Below are positions 1-13,606 of a DNA stretch of 64,000 bases, piece by piece. The DNA lies in NCBI GenBank assembly GCA_022457155.1, contig JAJGOT010000167.1:915001-979000 (forward strand). The letters are read 5' to 3'. The notes under the pieces were generated by a model, which ran no database searches, was not told the origin of the DNA, and worked only from the letters and a program-made list of their open reading frames with translations. The translations under genes were made by a program, and so were the position numbers. This stretch comes from Cladopsammia gracilis. Taxonomy: Eukaryota > Cnidaria > Anthozoa > Scleractinia > Dendrophylliidae. Positions within the stretch are counted from its first letter, which is position 1. Each line of letters starts with the position of its first letter.

Positions 1-2904
1 ATTTGTCGGAAAAAACCTTTTCAATGATTACGAAATTGTGTTGTCGTGAAAATCATCCTGTAACAGGGTAATAACTTTAACGAGAAGCAAAAAAACTCCG
101 TGCATGATTGAGAAACAAAGCCAAACTAAATTCCATGTGGTCGTTTAATATTGGTATAAAAACTGAATGATGGTTTAGAAATAAAAAAAAAACAGTCATA
201 ACTGGTCCGCTTTGACAGAATTGAAATGAAGTCTTAGAACTGAAGAACTAGAACTGAAGCGCGGACAGTTGCGCTATAATTGTTTATGCGCATTCTTACT
301 GCGCACGCCAAAAAAAAAATCAATAAAAAAATAACATATTTTTGTGTGAGCGTGCGCAAAATTACTAAAGCTCGTGTCATCAGCGAGCACGGCTATAAAA
401 CAATAGGGAGTCACCAGTTAAGCCACAGTCACTTTATAAACTCGTACTAGCAATTTTCTGTGATGATTGTTCAATCCTTTCTTGTATCTTGGATATGTTA
501 TCTTTTTCATGGTGTTGATTGTATCCTGGCATGGTGAATATGACCTCTGAATCTCCTAAGCCACTTCAAGTTCTTTTAAAGCCAATTCCAATTCCCCTTG
601 AATAACAAAAACATCGCCGAGGCGGATGTGCGAGCGAGCCGTATCCTGATGGACACCTAACATTCTCTGTGTACGTCTCAGCTAGGTCTGCGTACTTCGT
701 GGGTTCTTCTCCAAGTACATGAATGCAATGTGCTGGAGGAATCCAGGGGTGGCTACCAAGCTACTCTAGGTAACCTGGCAGTGTCTTCTCGGGCTGTCTT
801 GCATTCTTTACAATGTCGGTGTGCCTATAAAGATAAAATATGAAATTGTCTTAAATGGTAGTTTTGCCATCTTTGCTTTAAAATCGTTTAGTTAAAACGT
901 AACGAAGCAGTTGTTGAAAGCACCTTTCGTTTCTTTCGCGCGGCTCACGCTGTTATCCTAATCAATCATAACCGCGTCGAGAAAGAACAAAACCACACAA
1001 ACTTTTTGGCTTCTATTTGGGCTTTCTTCCGACTTGTTTTATGTATATTTAATTATTTGTACTTATTTTGTATGAATTATTTTGTGGTGAATAAAAAAGA
1101 ATGAAACCTGCTGAAACAGCCGTGATACTACCCCTTGATTTCCTTAAAAAAAAATCGGCCTATAGACTTCAAGTAAATGCTGGCTTTTGCCATGTCTGCC
1201 AGTTAACTGGAAGAAAGGTAGAGGCTTATAGATGTGTTTTAAGTCTATGTAACATTGAATTCTCACGTCCAAGATCGCTGTTTCCAACGGCGATATACAG
1301 TTGAATGCCCAACGCCTCTCTGAGTGCGATCGTAAGCTTTCTTTAATAACATTTTGGTATGTCCTGAGTATTTTCAATAGGTAAGCTTTCTTATTCTCGC
1401 AACGTCCCCCTAAAACAAAACGAGAGAATATAAGTGAAAGGTGTATAATGCTAAACTTACTTGTTTATTTTTCTTAGAGCACCTTTCAAATATATTTAAG
1501 CTCTGTAGTTGATTTCAGCATTTTTCTAAACGATCATATTTACTAAGCCAATCGAGTATTGTCGAGTGGGTCTTTGATAAACTGAGCCGGTGGACGTAAC
1601 GTGTGTGGTATGATGTGTATAAGCTAATTTACAACACTTCCCTTATATTAATTTTCATGACCCCAAGCGCAGTTTGGAACACGAACATCAGTTGCTTTTT
1701 AAATACTTTAATTAATAATTCGAAGGGTGCCTGCTTGCTAGTAGTTATTATTGTAAATTTCGCAAATAGATTTTCGAAAAACATATCACAAGGAAGAAAA
1801 CATTTAGGGACCGATACCTGAAGTTGGACACATAAGCCTAGCTTAGAAGAGACATGCGCATGCGTCTCGCATTTCTGCATCTCCTCAGGCAATCCCTTGC
1901 AAGTGGTGTAAGCTTCCTGAAACTTCTTGTATGCTAGATTTGCTCCGTCGCTTTTGCAGTGAGCTGCATCATCTAGACAACGAAAACCACTCGAATTTAA
2001 GCTGTCCGCAAGTCTTTTCTCGTCAGCTGAATTTCTGGCGAAATGGCAGCACTTCTGATACAAATTGGTGCACTTTTTAGGTGGCAACATTCAGTACTTC
2101 ATTAGTAACGTCGACAGCAAATACTTTCTCTTTGAGCTCACTAGTTATGCGAAGACAGTTTTCGAAATGCTTCCCTGATATTCGCTTTCTCCTTTCTAAA
2201 AGCTTAGAATGGCTTCTGAAGATGAATCTTTTTTAATGAACATTTGTTCAGACTTCTAAGAATCTCGAGGTAGTGATGATTGAAAGCGTGCTCGGCGGCG
2301 CGCCCTACATCACCCAAGTTCAAAGCTTCTCTTTCTACCTTGCAATAAGTCTTAGCTAGTCTTACCAGTGAGTGCATGGCCAAAGGGCGCCATTGTTCAA
2401 CTTTTTCAGTAAACAACACTGAATCAGTTTTGTCTTGACAACTTCGACTTCATAATTATCATCGAACAAGAACCGCATGTCGTTCACTGAGGATGTCGTG
2501 GGGAACACTGAGAAGAGGACGAGATTCCTCAAAACTTGTTCGGGGAGTCTGAGAACAAAAAAACGACCAATGTCTTGATAAATTGGACACTGGGTTTTGT
2601 CTGAATTCTTGAGTAAAAACGTCCGGGCAGAAGCCATCACCCATCACGGAATATGTACAGCTGATAAGGAATAATGGCGCTCCTCCACAGAGCTCGGCAA
2701 TCTCTTCGGCATAACATTTAGAAAATCGGGGTGCTAATTGCATCAGTAACTCAGTGGATGAGGTAGGATCTAAAGGATCAAGACGAATCTTATGGGTGCT
2801 GGCTAATACGAAACTTTTGGTTGGACGACTATAACCTTGTTCTGAATGTTTTAAAGGCTAAGTGCTTGCTATTCACATCCTAAAGGCACAGAGAGCGCGA
2901 TTGT

Positions 2905-3257
2905 CACGTGAACTTAAATCTGAACCTTCTCGGAGTGGGCATATCTTGCGTAACCACTTTCAAATACCTAGGCGTAGTGTTTGACAACTTAAGGACTTGA
3001 AAGGCTCACGCGGACTATGTGTGAAAAAGGTGGCGTCTAGAGTTAGCATTCTGGGCCGTGTCAGAGGTTTCATAACAAAAGAAGCATCTTTACTTTTTCA
3101 TAACACAATATTTCTTCCCTTATTTGATTATTGCGACTTCGCATGGAGCAGTCTGCTACAGCAAGACCAGGATAGATTACAGCGCCTACAAATAAATAGA
3201 TTAAGACAACGAGACAACGCTTTCAGTATCATGGCACTTCATCTACTGAATGACTAA
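2905..3257 (+). mobile_element. Non-LTR retrotransposon reverse-transcriptase fragment
   Basis: The plus strand reads as the C-terminal part of a CR1/L2/jockey-type reverse transcriptase, including a segment like FKYLGVVFD and later LPLFDYCDFAWSSL. A stop near 2998 and the loss of everything else make it a dead fragment. It lies inside the broken NB-ARC paralogue and probably replaced part of its NB-ARC exon. Confidence 0.6.
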
Positions 3258-3641
3258 TGTGCGATGCATGTTTGACATTAAAAACTAGGCGGAGACTCTT
3301 AAAGAATCATGGATATTGAAGAAAAACATAAGACTGAATTGGTATCCATCACAATAAGGTCACTCTGAAGGTAAAGAAACTCGTAACTACTTTGCAGATT
3401 GTATAAGTATATACACATAGGACGGTATTTGTCTAATTAGTTACCCTAGAAACTGAGATGATACTTCGGTCTCCAGTGCGGAAAGAATAATATAATTAAT
3501 TTAGGCCAGTAACATTTTATAAGCAATTTGACATGCCATGATCACTTTAGCAATAATAGTGGAAATTAAAACAGCATTACTGAGATTCTGTTTTATTTAG
3601 CCTTGACTTGCATTGACTTGCAAACACCATCCTCACAAACT

Positions 3642-3790
3642 TGTCAGAGGTTTCATAACAAAAGAAGCATCTATACTTTTTTATAACACAATATTTCTTC
3701 CCTTATTTGATTATTGCGACATCGCATGGAGCAGTCTGCTACAGCAAGACCAGGATAGATTACAGCGCCTACAAATAAATAGATCGGATA
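3642..3790 (+). mobile_element. Second copy of the LINE fragment
   Basis: About 145 bp almost identical to 3058-3200 (same LPLFDYCD-type reading) recur here as a direct repeat about 585 bp downstream. It is either a local duplication or a second fragment of the same LINE family. Confidence 0.6.
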
Positions 3791-4503
3791 ATTACATGTT
3801 GCATACGCTCCTCTGATGCAATGAGATATTAGCACTGGTCGTGAGACAGTCGCTGCCAGCCCTCTTTCAACTCTCTCGCAGCTCCAACAAAGTTTGTTCA
3901 TCTCACTTTGACAAGGTAGACTGCTTTTTCGCCTCGTGCGTACGTGCGCCTCTGATTTGTGAAATATCCTACTTCTTCCGGCCAAATTTTACCCTGTCTC
4001 TACAATAACCCTAATTTTTCGTGGTATCAGTTTCCCCATTAGCCAAATCATCGTCTTTACACAAAAGCGTCAAACTTTCGAACAACTCATCAGTTATTTC
4101 ACGTGCTATTACAAACAGAATAACAATCGAATCGAATCGCTACTTGACCCGTCTCAGATTTTCTTAGGGCTGAAGTGAATGAATGGGTACCGATTTAATT
4201 TCACTATGTTGATTGCATGATTGACGTTGTGCATCATTATGGTAATGAAAGACAGGATGAGAAATGATCTTAATGCGTCTCTTGGTGATGGTTATTAGAG
4301 AATGGAGTTATGAAGGAAGCGTACCACCAACTAGAATGAAAAACAGTCGTATTTTTTGCGTTGGTCATACGAATGTGCGCGGTCTTTGAACGAAGGTCTG
4401 GAGCGAGATCAACTGCTCTTTTTGCAATTCAACTTCAGATTCGTACCCAGTCGCTATCATTTGTTTTTGGGGCGAGTGAAGATTGCTAGGGTGAATTGAG
4501 GCT

Positions 4504-4541
4504 CGCGGGGAGTCATGGGACCCTTTCCATGACTCCCCGCG
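4504..4541. repeat. Perfect 15-bp stem hairpin
   Basis: CGCGGGGAGTCATGG is followed by an 8-nt spacer and then its exact reverse complement. It is GC-rich in otherwise AT-rich DNA. No gene end is evident beside it, and no function is assigned. Confidence 0.8.
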
Positions 4542-5970
4542 TTGAGTCTGATAAGCTACAACAACCGCTAGACTCATCCTCAACAACTCAGCAGGACGGA
4601 ATCATTCTGTCTTTCCTCCCACAAAAAAGTATTGTCGTATAATCTGGCCGTTAGGCGGACACCTTCGGGGCCAACTGTAGTTGACCCCTTTCTTGGTGTG
4701 GTGTCCCGGCCTTATAGGAGTTGGTGTATTAAACATGACACTAAAAGTCAATGACGTTAGAACCGTAAAGAAAAGACCTTTCCATTATCTGACGGTCTAG
4801 AAGGGAAGAGGGGTGGAGGGGCTGCATAACAGCTAACAATAGGAATTGCACTGTAACAGTAAAAACATTAAACTCCGCCCCCCCCCCCCCCCCCCCGCAA
4901 AAAAATGTCAAAATGTAATGATAAAAGTGTGAACGAAATTGACGTTTCGTGAAAATATACTGTAACGAAAAAAACTTAGTGATCAAGAAACAAAGTCAAA
5001 CTAAATTCCATGTGATCGTTTAATAGAGGTATAAAAACTGAATGATGATTTGGAAATAAAAAATAGAGAACTGTCATAACTGGTCCGGTTTGATATAATT
5101 GAAAGGCTCCTTGGATTTCGCACCGCGCGCATGCCAATAAAGAAATCTAAACAAACAAAGGGTTAGTTACCGTTGTGTTAATTTCGCTTAGATTTAATTT
5201 GCTCGGATGTTTGTTGAATGCTATTTTTGTTTTATGGATTGGTTTTTTTCAAATGTTCTACACATTTTAAAAATCGAAACAAATTTGAGTTGAAGAAGGT
5301 TGATTTTTTCTATTTTTATATTCACGCGCCAACGAATTTAATTTCGTTCATATTATAGCTGTAAAATACAAAATGCCCTCCTTAAAAATTAAGTTTACTT
5401 GAAAGGATGACACTACTTAAAATTATTTACTCAATAGACCCACTTGTATAAAATTTTACTAAGAATGTTTGTCTAAAGAGAGTAATCTTCAGTTTTCTTA
5501 AACTAACACTGAGTCCATGCTCAGTTACGAGTACCATGTTTTTCAAACTCTGCGTATTTTTCCCCGCGTCTTATCACCAAAACGAAGTACGTGACCCCCC
5601 ATTTATTTTACAGTTTCTAATAAAAGTGATTCATAATCTGACTGTGACAGAAGTCTGAAAAACATTTAAGCTGGTATAGTTATACAAGATTTTTGCGTGA
5701 CCCTAGACTTTTAACAAAAGCACCTACACCAGCTATCATGAGTTACTATATAAAGCCTAATTTTCTTGTTGTGCAATTTTGGTTCACGAGATATACCAGT
5801 ATGGATGCCAACATATTTACACTTACTTGTCAGTTGTCATTTTTTTGGCAGAGGAGTTGCCATAGCTACGGAGCATCTAATCTGAAAGGCACGGAACTGG
5901 AAACGCGAGAAAATCAGCGCGCGAAAAATTACTATAAAACTATAGGGAGCCCCCTTAAGTCTCAGCCACT

Positions 5971-8900
5971 TTATAAAGTCGTACTAGCAATTTTCTGTGA
6001 TAATTGTTCCTTTCTTGTATCCTGGATATCTGTTATCTTCTTCATGGTGTTGATTGTATCCTGGTCTTCATGACCTAACACGTCTTTCTGAATCTCCAAA
6101 GCCACTTCAAGTTCGTTTAAAGCCAATTCCAATTTCTCTTGAATGACAAAAACATCGCTGAGGTGGATGTGCGAGCGAGCCGTATCCTGATGGACACCCA
6201 ACAGTCTCTGTCGCAATTCTAAGGCTTGTCTTGTGTATGTCTCAGCTAGGTCTGCGTACTGTTTGGGGTCTTCTCGTGCGAGCTCCAAGTACATGGATGC
6301 GATGTGCTGTAGGATTGAAGCGGTCCAGGGGTGGACACCAAGCAGCTCGAGGTAACCTGGCAGTGTCTTTGTTTGCCAGATTTCCAGGGCTGTCTTGTGA
6401 TTACGACAATGTCGGTATGAATCTATATAGATTAAGCATAAAATTACCTAAAATATTTTGCTTGCTATCTTTTCTTGTTAAATCGTTCTAATCAACATAT
6501 TTTGGATGAAACGTTAAGAACCAGTTTTTGAAAGCACCTTTCAGTTTCTTGGCATCATGGCTTGAATCATAGGCTCGGGGCAAACATGCCACCGAATACA
6601 GCGTTTGTATCGAAATCCAGTGTCAATTGCAAATAATTTCAGAAAATTTTCAATTTTTTAATATTTGTGAATTGAAAACTTACGATTAACATAGTAGGAA
6701 GGAGATTCTACTCATCAAATTTTTATCAGTTAATTGCTTTTCGTACATTTTTCTGTAAACGTTTCTGTGGACTTGTTGACAAATGTATGGAAAACAAAAA
6801 ATAAATAAATAAATTATTGCACGCTTTCCATTCTTCAAATTGATGAGTAAAATCTTCTTTCCAGTATGGCAAGTTTTCAATTCACAAATATTCATAAGAC
6901 ACTGGATTTCCATACAGACACTGTATTCGGCGACATGTTTGCCTTGATTACCCATGATTCCCATACAGACACTGTATTCGGCGGCTTGTTTGCCTTGATT
7001 ACCCATGATCCCCCAAAAAGCGCGAATGAAGTCCTCTATTTTGTTTACACTTGGACTTTCTCTTGGCTTGTTTTAAGTATAAATTTTATTCTTTGTATTT
7101 ATTCTGTATTAAATACATGTATTTTGTGCCGAATGAAAAAAACCCGAAACCTGATGAAGCAGCCGTGATACTTCGTCTAAGAAAATGGCCTTTAGACTTC
7201 AGGCAAATGCTCACTTTTCAGACTTTTGCCGTGCTTGCCACCTAAATGAGAAGAAGGTGGTGTCTTGCAACTCATAGATGCGCCAAGTCTATTAACCGAC
7301 TTTTCGCGGAGGGAACCGAAGTGGCGCCACCGCGAACAAGTCGTCTGTTTTCTCAGGCTATATTAAAAGTTTACTCACAAACCCATAGCTGCCATCATAC
7401 AACCTGCAACCCTAAAGGGAAACCCCTTTACGGGGCCTCGCTCATTTCCTAGCGCTCCGGTTGTTGCTTACCGGAAGGTCCAAAATCTCTTCAAACGACT
7501 TTCTTGTCCGAGGCAGAACAATTTATCTCTCCAAATGACTTTAAGTCTGAGGGTTTAAATTCCTGAACTGAACACTAAGGGCGCGATCCATTCAACCAAA
7601 ATTTCCGGGCCAAGGTTCGGGAAAAATGATCCACCTCAAAAGATGGACCAGTTTTTTCGAAAGTTTTTCGGTTGGACCAAACCGATCCATTGAGGTTTGG
7701 ACCGAAATTTCCGGAAATTTTGGTTGAATGGATCGCGCCATAAATTACGGAGTTTTATGCGGTAAGGAGGGTGACAATATTACAAACATAATATTTCCCA
7801 GCGCGCCAATTGCCGCTTATCAAAAGGAAATATCGCTCAAAGACTTTCTTGTCAGAGCTAAAATTCCTTCACAAGATTAAAACAACACGAAGTTATATGC
7901 GGCAAGGAGGGTGACAATATCACAAACATTTGCTCTAAAAAATTACACCGCCACCGCACGAAGTACTCCACTTTTTATGGTTAACAAGACTTATTTATTT
8001 TATTTATTTTATTTATTTAACTTCGCCAAACTTGGCAGGGAAACCACAACAGCTTGCGCCAATTACTGTGGCCCCGTACCCACCTCCCTAGGGATAGGTT
8101 GCACACTGAGGGCGGTCTACATTTCAACCACCATTACTGTTTTCAAAATCTGCGACACCTCATGGAAATTATAGAAAGCAATTTAACCTCTTTCAAGTAT
8201 TTCCTAGCGCACTATTTGTCACTTATCGAAAGGATAAATCGCTATAAGACTTTCTTGTCTGAGGTAATTAAAACAACACATACGGAGTTATATGCGGTAC
8301 CGTAGGGTGACAATATTGCAAACACTTACGTCCAAGATCACAGTTTCCAGCGGCAACATACAGTTGAACACCCAGCTCTTCTCTAAGTGCGATTCCTTCA
8401 AGGATTAATTGCCGACCTCTCTCAACGTCCCCCTAAAGTAAAACAAGAGAATACTGAAGGGAAAGGCGGTATGTTTAAGTGCTGCTACGTACGACGAACA
8501 TTTTTGTTTTCTTTTCGACATTTTTTACTTCAACTTATTTAGTGGTGCATTATTACACAAACTGCTGTAATTTAGAACGATATAAGCTTACTGAGCCTGG
8601 AAATAGCTGACTGAAAACCGTCGAAACCCCGTCCGCTATTACTCAGTTCGCAAAACTCAAGCCTGCAATTATTCTAGAAAGCAGTCTCACGTGTGAGTAT
8701 CTTCTTGCATAAAGACTTTTGTTCTTGGGCCATCGTAGCCTGATGAGAAATAAAATGTAAACATATTGAACTTATTCATTTTTGATAAAACTTGACGTTT
8801 CGTATGCTACTACATACATTTTCAAAAGTGACCGTTACAGTGTTGAAAACTATACTTAAATGTAGTAGTGAAAAGGGACTGGGACCGAGATTAAGTACAA

Positions 8901-11900
8901 AACTTAACAGTTGATCTATAAAAAGAAACAGCTAATTAATAAAGCATCAGCTTCTCGCTACTGATGTTTGCATTAAAAGCTGTCTTCAGTTCTTGTATAA
9001 ACAACGTTTCTTTGATTTTACAGTGGAAATCAGTTTTGCCCGACGCTAAGATATCAAAATGATCCCACTTGATGTTGTGTCCAGTGGCGTTGACATGGTC
9101 ATGGTTACGAAAACATCTTCGCTGTAAAGCGGGCTCCAGAACAACTAAAATAAAAGAGGTCTTGTCTTTTTTAAATCAGCCTTTCCAAAAATGAAGCAGA
9201 CCCCGGGAAGCTGTATTTTTTTGTTGATTGGATGACGTCATTTGAAGGATGGCAACTTGAAGGAAGTAATGGCGGCAAGCCGAAGCTGAACTTTACGTTT
9301 GAAATAATTGGCCTTGTCGTTGGAATTTGAACTTAAAGATGATTTGGCATGGGAAGTATTCAGCACTTCTACTTTCCAAAACTGAAGAGAAAGGGGAAGG
9401 CAAAATTTGATCATAGTAGCACTATAAACGGACTAGTTTTCTAAGAGCAATTATTAAAATCGAGCTAGCTGCAGAAATAAAACTGAGCATTTTTCTAGAC
9501 GATCATATTTACTAAGCCAAACGAATATTGCCGAGTGGGTCTATGTCAGTCTGCATTCCGTGTTAATACCACACCGAAGATACGCCAAGCAGCAAAGTTC
9601 CATGAAACCTAAAGAGTGAATCAATCAGCGAAGACAGGCACGAATACAGTACGCCAAAGACTGCAATATTATTTTAACCGTCAGCAGCAGGCTCTGTTAA
9701 ATAATATAGAACTGAATGGGCACGTACTTCCAAGAAGCAAAGACTTGACTTCATGCTGATAGGTCGAAAGGTGTCTGCTTGCTGCAAGTTGTTATTGTTA
9801 ATTTCTTAAAGCGTACTTACGAAGAGAAAGTTGGATTTTTGGAAAACGTATCATTAGGAAAAAACAAATAGGGAATAATACCTGAAGTAGGACACACAAG
9901 CCTAGCTTGGCAGTGACATGCGCATGCGTCTCGCATTTCTGCATCTCCTCAGGCAATCCCTTGAGAATAGTGTAAGCCTCCTGAAACTTCTCACATGCTA
10001 GATTTGCTCTGCCGCCTTTGCAGTGGGCTGCATCATCTATACAACGAAAACCACTCGAATTTAAGCTGTCCGCAAGTCTTTTCTCATCAGCTGAGTTTCT
10101 GGCGAAATCACAGCACTTCTGATACAAATTGGTACACTCTTTAGGTGGTGATAACACTTTAGCTAAGAAATCCACCACTTCGTTGGCAACATCGACAGCG
10201 AATACTTTCTCTATGGGCTCGCTAGTGTCGCGAAGGCAGTTATCGAATGCCTCCATGATATTCGCCTTCTCTTTTCTAAACCGTAGAATGGCTTCTGAAG
10301 ATGAATCTTTCTTGATGAACAGTTTGTAAAGAGTTCTAAGAATCTCGAGGTAGTGATGATTGAAAGCGTGCTCGGCGGCATGCCCTACATCACCCAAGTT
10401 TAAGGCTTCTCTTTCTGCTTTGCAATAAGTCTTTACCATTGGATGTATCGCCAAAAGGTCGCCATCGCTCAGCTTTTTCAGTAAACAACACTGAATCAGT
10501 TTTGTCTTGACGTCTTCCACTTCGTAATCGTCATTAAACAAGAATCGAATGTCCTTCACTGAGAACGTCGTGGGGAATACCGAGAGGCGGACAAGATTCT
10601 TCAAAACCTGTTTGGGCAATAGAACAAAGAAGTGTCCAATGTCTTGATAAATTGGCTTTAGATGTTCGCTATCTTTGAGAACTCTCACGGGGTTTTGTCT
10701 TAGCTCTTGGGTAAAAACGTTCGGGCAGAACCCATCAGCCATCATGGAACATGTGCAGGTGACAAGGAATAATGGAACTCTTCCACAAAGCTCGCCAATC
10801 TTTTCGGCATCAAGTTTAGAAACTCGGGGTGCTAATTGCATCAGTAACTTAGTAGACGAGCAAGGGTCTAAAGGATCAAGACGAATCTTATGGATGCTGC
10901 CTGGAACGACGGTTTTGATGTCGTACTGTGTAGTTATGATTGTTCGAATCTTTGGTGCAAGCTTCACCAAGGTTTTTACAAAGGCTTCCCATTTGTCCTC
11001 GTCCTGTGCATCTTCTGTATTATCCAGTATGATAATAGTGTCGTCTTCTAACTCCGACAGCTTCCGCTTACAATGTGACACTATAGCATCGTTTAATGTC
11101 CAGTGACGACGATCTAACTGATACAGAATTTCGTAGCAGATTTCCATGAGATTTTTCTGTTTTTCGACATACACGACAGGCCAGTGTTCATCTTGTAACA
11201 AGTGGCCAACGCGAATTGCAACCTCCGTCTTCCCCATCCCGGGTGGAGCGATAATAATGACCATGCGCGATGAATGTGATGAAAGCGTTTTCTTTATTTC
11301 ATTTACGACAGCATCCCTACCAAGAAAGTGCTCTGATTGACAAGGTAGAGTGCTTTTTCGCCGTGGTTCTAGAATGCAAACAAACAGTACTTAAGTCAAA
11401 ATTCGTTGAGTGTATCACTATCACACCTCTTGAACTAGAAATATAGCAATTAATATTAATATTAAATTGGGTAGTTTTTTCTTTCTTTTTTTTCATGGAA
11501 ATCTTAAAATCAATAGTCACACTGAGTGCTAATCTCCACCTTCATTAATCCAATACGAATTGGATTATTTTCTAATCGAGGCTTGGGCTCTTTTCAATGC
11601 TCAAGCTGGCCCGGCTGTTTCAGGCTCTCAGATAGTGGGAAATAAAAAATGGGACGAGTGAAGAAAAAATGCGCTGGGACTGGGCGGCCCCCGCTTTCCC
11701 CAGATCCCCGCACGTTGTTTCTTCGAACGTCCCATATTTTTTCCTCTCATCCCCATAGTCTGAGACTCCGGAACTGGCTACGTTCAAGCTTTCATACTTC
11801 CTTTCGACAAAATCCGAAATGGCTTCCAAACACCATTTCAAGTTATTTTTTGACTTGACATTTTGACGTCACATAACCTCAAAATGATGTTATTTATTTG

Positions 11901-13606
11901 TCGAGCCCGCCATCTTAGAGGCTTTGAATTTTAGAAAATCAACTTTATGAATCCAAAATTAATGAAAACAATAAAAGGATGCTAAAATAGATTACAATTT
12001 AAAAAATCCCCCCCCCCCCCCAAAAAAAAAACTCACAAAACAGAGAATTAAAAGAAAAAAAGAAAAACATTTTGACCGACCTGCCCATAAAAGAATCGGT
12101 TGCCATGGAAACCTTCACATGTAAAAAAAATTGTCCGATGAAAAAGAACAGCTACTCACTGAAGAATTTCCAAAAAGTTGTGTGAAATAGTGGCATCCAT
12201 CCCGGCCCGTACGCTCTACCCTACTAGTGGAGTTCTCTTCGATTTTCCTAGAAAAAATCGGGAAGATCGTACGCCGATTAAAAAAATGCGAAACTTGTCG
12301 GTCAAAGTTTATATCATCCCGACCTTGAAAATTCAATGGAATAATCGGTTCAAGTGCTACTTATCCGAGTAAATAAAGAACAACAATTTAGCTGACAGTT
12401 TCTTTTGAAGAATCCAACTACTGCTTCAATGTCGTCGATGGCTCCGATGTTCATGACCTACTAGTGGATTTATACGAGATACGAGTTTTGATTTTTAAAC
12501 GAAGAATTTTGGCAGCAACATTTATGGCATATAAAACATTCATACCGCGGTATAAGTGATCCGAGAAGATGTTGAACTATCCTGAAAATATCCGCTTTCT
12601 TTGTTTGCATTTCGCGTCATGTGTCATATTGTATGTATGGCACTAGAAGGTTTTGAATCCCGATCCGTATTAACTTTCAGCATTGATTTCTATGAAATAC
12701 AACCAAAAAGGCTTCTAATATTAATGACTTCAAGAAAATGATACACGCACGAATGAAAAGGGAAGGAAGAAAAAACTTAACTCATTTTTTCCACTACCTA
12801 GAATTAGCGTCATTAGCATGTGCTGCTGCAGACTCATAACTTTGTTGACATTAACTGTGTCACTGTTGGACTCGCACCCTTACCAGTATAGCGAAGCAGT
12901 CATTAAAAAACGATCAAAACACTGAGATCTACAGCTCATGTGGCTACATTCTAACAGAAACGATCATCTTTATTAGGAAATCGTTAAAGAAGTCATAAAT
13001 CAGGCGATAAATTTTAACGATGAAGATGTGTTGTGTGACCATTGCTTTCAGATTTTTTACACAACGATATTAACCATGTAAATTTTAATCAACCTGAAAT
13101 AATGATTGTGAGTTCCCTTTTCAGAGACTTATTCTTTAACGGCAATACTTAACGTTTTCACGATCGCCACAATAAACTTATACTGACTATCAGTAAAAAT
13201 TTCAGGCAAATTATTATATTCACACCGTACCGTGTGCCAAAAGCGTACGGCGAAAAGATTTGCGAGTACACATCAAGCCGCGTACAAACCGTAATACTGA
13301 ATTAGACTTACCCGCTGTCTTTCTGACCTGGTTGGCTAAACTTATGAACCCCGCATTTTCCAAATGGTTTGTCAAATACCCAATGTCTCCTGGCCATATT
13401 TTACCCGCTCTCCACAGTAGCTCTAAAAACTTTTGGGGGCTTTCCGTGGAATCAATTTCCCCCTCAGCCAAATCATCGTCCTTGCTGTCCTTGCACAAAA
13501 ATTTCAAAGTTTTCAATAACTCATCAGTTATTTCACGGGATATATTAACGAGCAAAGTACGAAATTCTCTCTCACTTGTACCGCTCTTTTGAGAAGACAC
13601 CGACAT
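5971..13606 (-). CDS. DED-NB-ARC-TPR STAND-type NTPase
   Basis: Four exons join in phase: 13606-13312, 11368-9882, 8432-8330 and 6422-5971 (778 codons, stop at 5971), all with GT-AG borders. Residues about 12-90 resemble a death-effector domain. A P-loop APPGMGKT lies near residues 139-146 (alanine replaces the usual first glycine), and a Walker B-like stretch IIILDN lies near 210-215, followed by TTQYD. Helical repeats and a TPR tail with kinesin-light-chain-like repeats (for example YTRQALELRQRLL) follow. Families of this layout act as oligomerising innate-immune or cell-death switches; that role is inferred. The start is the ATG that opens the DED reading frame, and an upstream untranslated exon is possible. 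A decayed tandem copy lies downstream. The splice model rests on phase and consensus sites only. Confidence 0.78.
6578..7011. repeat. Foldback repeat with an internal tandem duplication
   Basis: Sequence at about 6578-6690 recurs inverted at about 6865-7011. The right arm contains a direct duplication of about 50 bp (about 6909-6958 and 6959-7008). It looks like a degraded MITE downstream of the short TPR exon, inside the last intron of the NB-ARC gene. Confidence 0.5.
7580..7739. mobile_element. MITE, 160 bp
   Basis: Terminal inverted repeats beginning GGCGCGATCCATTCAACC fold the whole 160 bp into a hairpin. There is no coding potential. The target duplication is ambiguous (possibly TAA). 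It lies in the last intron of the NB-ARC gene. Confidence 0.7.
8936..9140 (-). mobile_element. Penelope-like element fragment, C-terminal end
   Basis: The minus strand reads about 65 codons ending KLMLY and a stop, with HVNATGHNIKWDHFDIL and CKIKETLFIQEL upstream. This resembles the C-terminal region of canonical Penelope-like proteins, where the GIY-YIG nuclease follows the reverse transcriptase. Nothing of the rest is visible. It sits in the intron between the NB-ARC exon and the short TPR exon. Confidence 0.55.
11369..13311. other. Intron 1 of the NB-ARC gene; nothing specific seen
   Basis: About 1.9 kb of AT-rich DNA with homopolymer runs (12009-12029) and no supported coding exon. The spliced phases on either side join directly, so no missing exon is needed. 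Confidence 0.6.

Larger units (their letters stand above)
1..4185 (-). pseudogene. Decayed tandem copy of the DED-NB-ARC-TPR gene
   Basis: This is a broken paralogue of the gene at 5971-13606, in the same orientation. Recognisable pieces, in gene order on the minus strand, are a DED-exon remnant at about 3960-4185, the 5' edge of the NB-ARC exon at about 3905-3945, the C-terminal half of the NB-ARC exon at about 1818-2850 in several frames, a short exon remnant near 1265-1420 and the last TPR exon at about 485-830. The stretch with the P-loop and Walker B is missing; LINE fragments lie in its place. Several frameshifts separate the readable blocks. Non-coding sequence at 1-260 is also matched at about 4900-5110, so the whole unit was duplicated, not just the coding part. 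It cannot encode a working NTPase. Confidence 0.8.

Noticed and set aside
7120..7260. Extra TPR exon of the NB-ARC gene
   Set aside because: An acceptor-like site and similarity to copy A exist, but the frame is not supported, and flanking exons already join in phase without it.
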